Assembly (NCBI GenBank): GCA_036502575.1
Contig: DASXYL010000010.1
Location: forward strand, 1-64,000
Direction of reading: 5' to 3'
Length of the DNA: 64,000 nt
From: DASXRA01 sp036502575
GTDB lineage: Bacteria > Actinomycetota > Actinomycetes > Mycobacteriales > Jatrophihabitantaceae
A program made the translations under genes and the position numbers. Below the pieces are notes generated by a model. It did no database searches, was not told the origin of the DNA, and saw nothing but the letters and a program-made list of their open reading frames with translations. Shown one piece after another: positions 62,573-64,000 of this stretch (positions are counted from its first letter, which is position 1; every line of letters begins with the position of its first letter).

Positions 62573-63947
62573 CCAAGGCGGCCAGGGCGCTCGGGAAGAT
62601 CTCGGCCGGCGGCGTGACGAGCCCGGCCCCGACCTGCCCGGTACCGGCCTCGCGACCGGCCATGCCGGTGTTGATCTGCGGCAGGATGCCGGTGCGCACC
62701 ACCCGGGTCACGTCGATGCCGCAGGGGGTACCGCGGAAGTCGAGGACCGGGATCGAGTAGGCCGGGTGCTCGGCCAGGGTGATCTCGTACATGCGGCGGG
62801 TGGTGGCCAGCGCGTCCGCGACGGTGCCGCCGACGAAGCGGACGATGGCCGGCGCGGCCGCCATGGCGAAGCCGCCGAGCCCGGCCGTCTCGGTGATCGC
62901 CGAGTCGCCGATGTCGGGGTTGGCGTCGTCGGGTCCGAACGCGCCCAGGTAGAGGCCGTCGGGCACCTGGGCCGGACCGGTGAACCACTGCGCGCCGGTG
63001 CCGGCGACCTGGACGCCGAAGTCGGTGCCGTTGCGCGCCATCGCCACGACCATCGTCGAGCCCGGGATGTTGCGGGCCGCGTCGAGGGTGAGCTTGCACG
63101 CCGGCATCGCCAGGTTGAGGAAGAAGTGGTCGTTGCCGGCGACGAAGCGGGCCGCCTCGGCAATGTCGGCCGAGGGAAACCCCGAGTCGATCAGCGACGG
63201 CATCAGCTCGCGCAGCAGCATCAGTGTGCCGGCCCGGTTGCGGTTGTGCGCCTCGTCGCCCATCTGCAGCATCTGGGCCAGGATCGCCTTGATGTCGATC
63301 GGCCCGTGCGCGCGGACCGCGGCCTGCAGCATCGGACCCAGGATGTCGGCCATCCAGCGCAGCCGGGCCAGCACGTCGGGGGAGTAGGCGCCGTAGCGCA
63401 GCACCTTGCCCAGACCCTCGTTGAGCGAGCAGTACGCGAGCGCCCCCGTGCCCGGATCCTCCAACACGAACAGCCACATCGACGCCGACACCACGCCGGC
63501 CATCGGCCCGACCGCGCGATGGTGGTGGCACGGCGCGAGGCTCACGGCCCCGGCCTGGAACAACGCCGCCGCGTCGTCCGGGTCGCTGACCAATCCCTCG
63601 AAGGCGGCGGCCCCCATCAGCGCGCCCCGCAACGGCCCGGACGCGCGGTCCCACGCGATCGGCGGGCCGGCGTGCAGGAAGTCGTCGTTGGCCAGGCCCA
63701 GGGCGTCGCCGGCCGGCATCACGTCAACGAGCAGCGCGCGAGTGTCGAGCATGCGTCGGACCGCTTCGGCGTTGGCGGCGACCCGCCGCGGGTCGGCCAT
63801 CACGGCGGCGAGGTCGCCCGACGTGCCGTCCATGGGCGGGCGCCAGTCGACGCGGGTGACCGGCGCCGCCTGCGCCTCGGCGGCGTCGGCGAGCAGGTCG
63901 ATGCCGGCCGCGATCAGCGACGGATCACGCCGCAACAAGTCGGTCAT
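62550..63947 (-). CDS. DUF1116 family protein (YlbE/YahG-like)
   Basis: A 465-residue DUF1116 protein. Recognisable segments include NDDFLHAGPPIAWDRASGPLRGAL, APCHHHRAVGPMAGVVSASM, MGDEAHNRNRAGTLMLLREL, GNDHFFLNLAMPACKLTLDAA and RNGTDFGVQVAGTG. Such genes are found next to fdrA in purine/oxamate-type catabolic operons of Escherichia coli and others; a role in carbamoyl transfer has been proposed for that system. ATGA overlap with the upstream partial gene supports the fdrA-DUF1116 pair. Confidence 0.88.
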   Translation of the reverse strand: MTDLLRRDPSLIAAGIDLLADAAEAQAAPVTRVDWRPPMDGTSGDLAAVMADPRRVAANAEAVRRMLDTRALLVDVMPAGDALGLANDDFLHAGPPIAWDRASGPLRGALMGAAAFEGLVSDPDDAAALFQAGAVSLAPCHHHRAVGPMAGVVSASMWLFVLEDPGTGALAYCSLNEGLGKVLRYGAYSPDVLARLRWMADILGPMLQAAVRAHGPIDIKAILAQMLQMGDEAHNRNRAGTLMLLRELMPSLIDSGFPSADIAEAARFVAGNDHFFLNLAMPACKLTLDAARNIPGSTMVVAMARNGTDFGVQVAGTGAQWFTGPAQVPDGLYLGAFGPDDANPDIGDSAITETAGLGGFAMAAAPAIVRFVGGTVADALATTRRMYEITLAEHPAYSIPVLDFRGTPCGIDVTRVVRTGILPQINTGMAGREAGTGQVGAGLVTPPAEIFPSALAALASEARAR

Positions 63948-64000
63948 CGGGCCACCAGGCCGCAGGCGAACCGGGCGGCCTGGGCGTTCGAGGCGAAGAC
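63944..64000 (-). CDS. 3' end of an FdrA-like gene (partial)
   Basis: Only the last 18 codons are inside the window (VFASNAQAARFACGLVAR, then TGA overlapping the DUF1116 start as ATGA). The ending resembles the C-terminus of acyl-CoA synthetase FdrA, and FdrA is the usual partner of DUF1116. The name therefore rests mainly on context. Confidence 0.5.
   Translation of the reverse strand, partial: VFASNAQAARFACGLVAR

Overview
The window is a gene-dense chromosomal segment (about 70 percent G+C by eye) from an actinobacterium. The gene order alaS-ruvX-mltG-aroE ... aroC-aroK-aroB-aroQ ... efp-nusB-bldD-pyrR-pyrB-pyrC-carA-carB-pyrK-pyrD-pyrF ... gmk-rpoZ-coaBC-metK-priA ... def-fmt-rsmB ... rpe-ribD-ribE-ribBA-ribH is the conserved actinobacterial backbone known from Mycobacterium and Streptomyces. 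A BldD homologue and a helicase-less PriA support this. The species cannot be named from the sequence; a Frankia/Jatrophihabitans-like lineage is only a guess. No tRNA, rRNA, CRISPR array, transposase or phage gene was seen.

Layout. 1-5.8 kb: catabolic and stress genes (DJ-1-like, acyl-CoA dehydrogenase, aldo/keto reductase), rarA and two small membrane proteins. 5.8-11 kb: alaS, ruvX, mltG, aroE. 11-18.3 kb: an accessory block inside the aro region, with a collagen-like secreted protein, a molybdopterin oxidoreductase, fdhD, mobA, the conserved prepilin peptidase and a secreted beta-helix protein. 18.4-21.7 kb: aroCKBQ with 4-nt overlaps. 21.7-24.8 kb: DUF4442, a Ser/Thr kinase and a hemerythrin where pepQ usually lies. 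24.9-26.5 kb: efp, nusB, bldD. 26.6-36.6 kb: the complete pyrimidine operon behind a PyrR-type RNA leader. 36.7-42 kb: a second accessory block (methyltransferase, pntAa/Ab/B transhydrogenase, GNAT, small ORFs) where mihF usually lies. 42-47.6 kb: gmk, rpoZ, coaBC, metK, priA. 47.7-55.6 kb: an MFS exporter, def-fmt-rsmB, then a three-gene nucleotide-sugar/glycosyltransferase operon. 55.6-61.3 kb: a cation exchanger, rpe, riboflavin genes and a MobA-like transferase. 61.4-64 kb: LtrA, DUF1116 and the end of an fdrA-like gene.

The most unusual content is non-genic. Three separate families of dispersed repeats each occur three times. Family 1 is a 115-135 bp element with fixed ends. Family 2 is a ~55 bp GTTGTCCGCGC palindrome. 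Family 3 is a ~45 bp TTTTGGTCACC palindrome. One family 2 copy and one family 3 copy lie inside the 3' ends of carA and pyrC, so each enzyme has a repeat-encoded C-terminal tail. A fourth motif, the palindrome GTCCAC-N-GTGGAC, occurs five times, always inside genes and always encoding Ser-Thr-Val-Asp. Fourteen genes have a TANNNT box 6-8 nt before the start codon, which points to widespread leaderless transcription.
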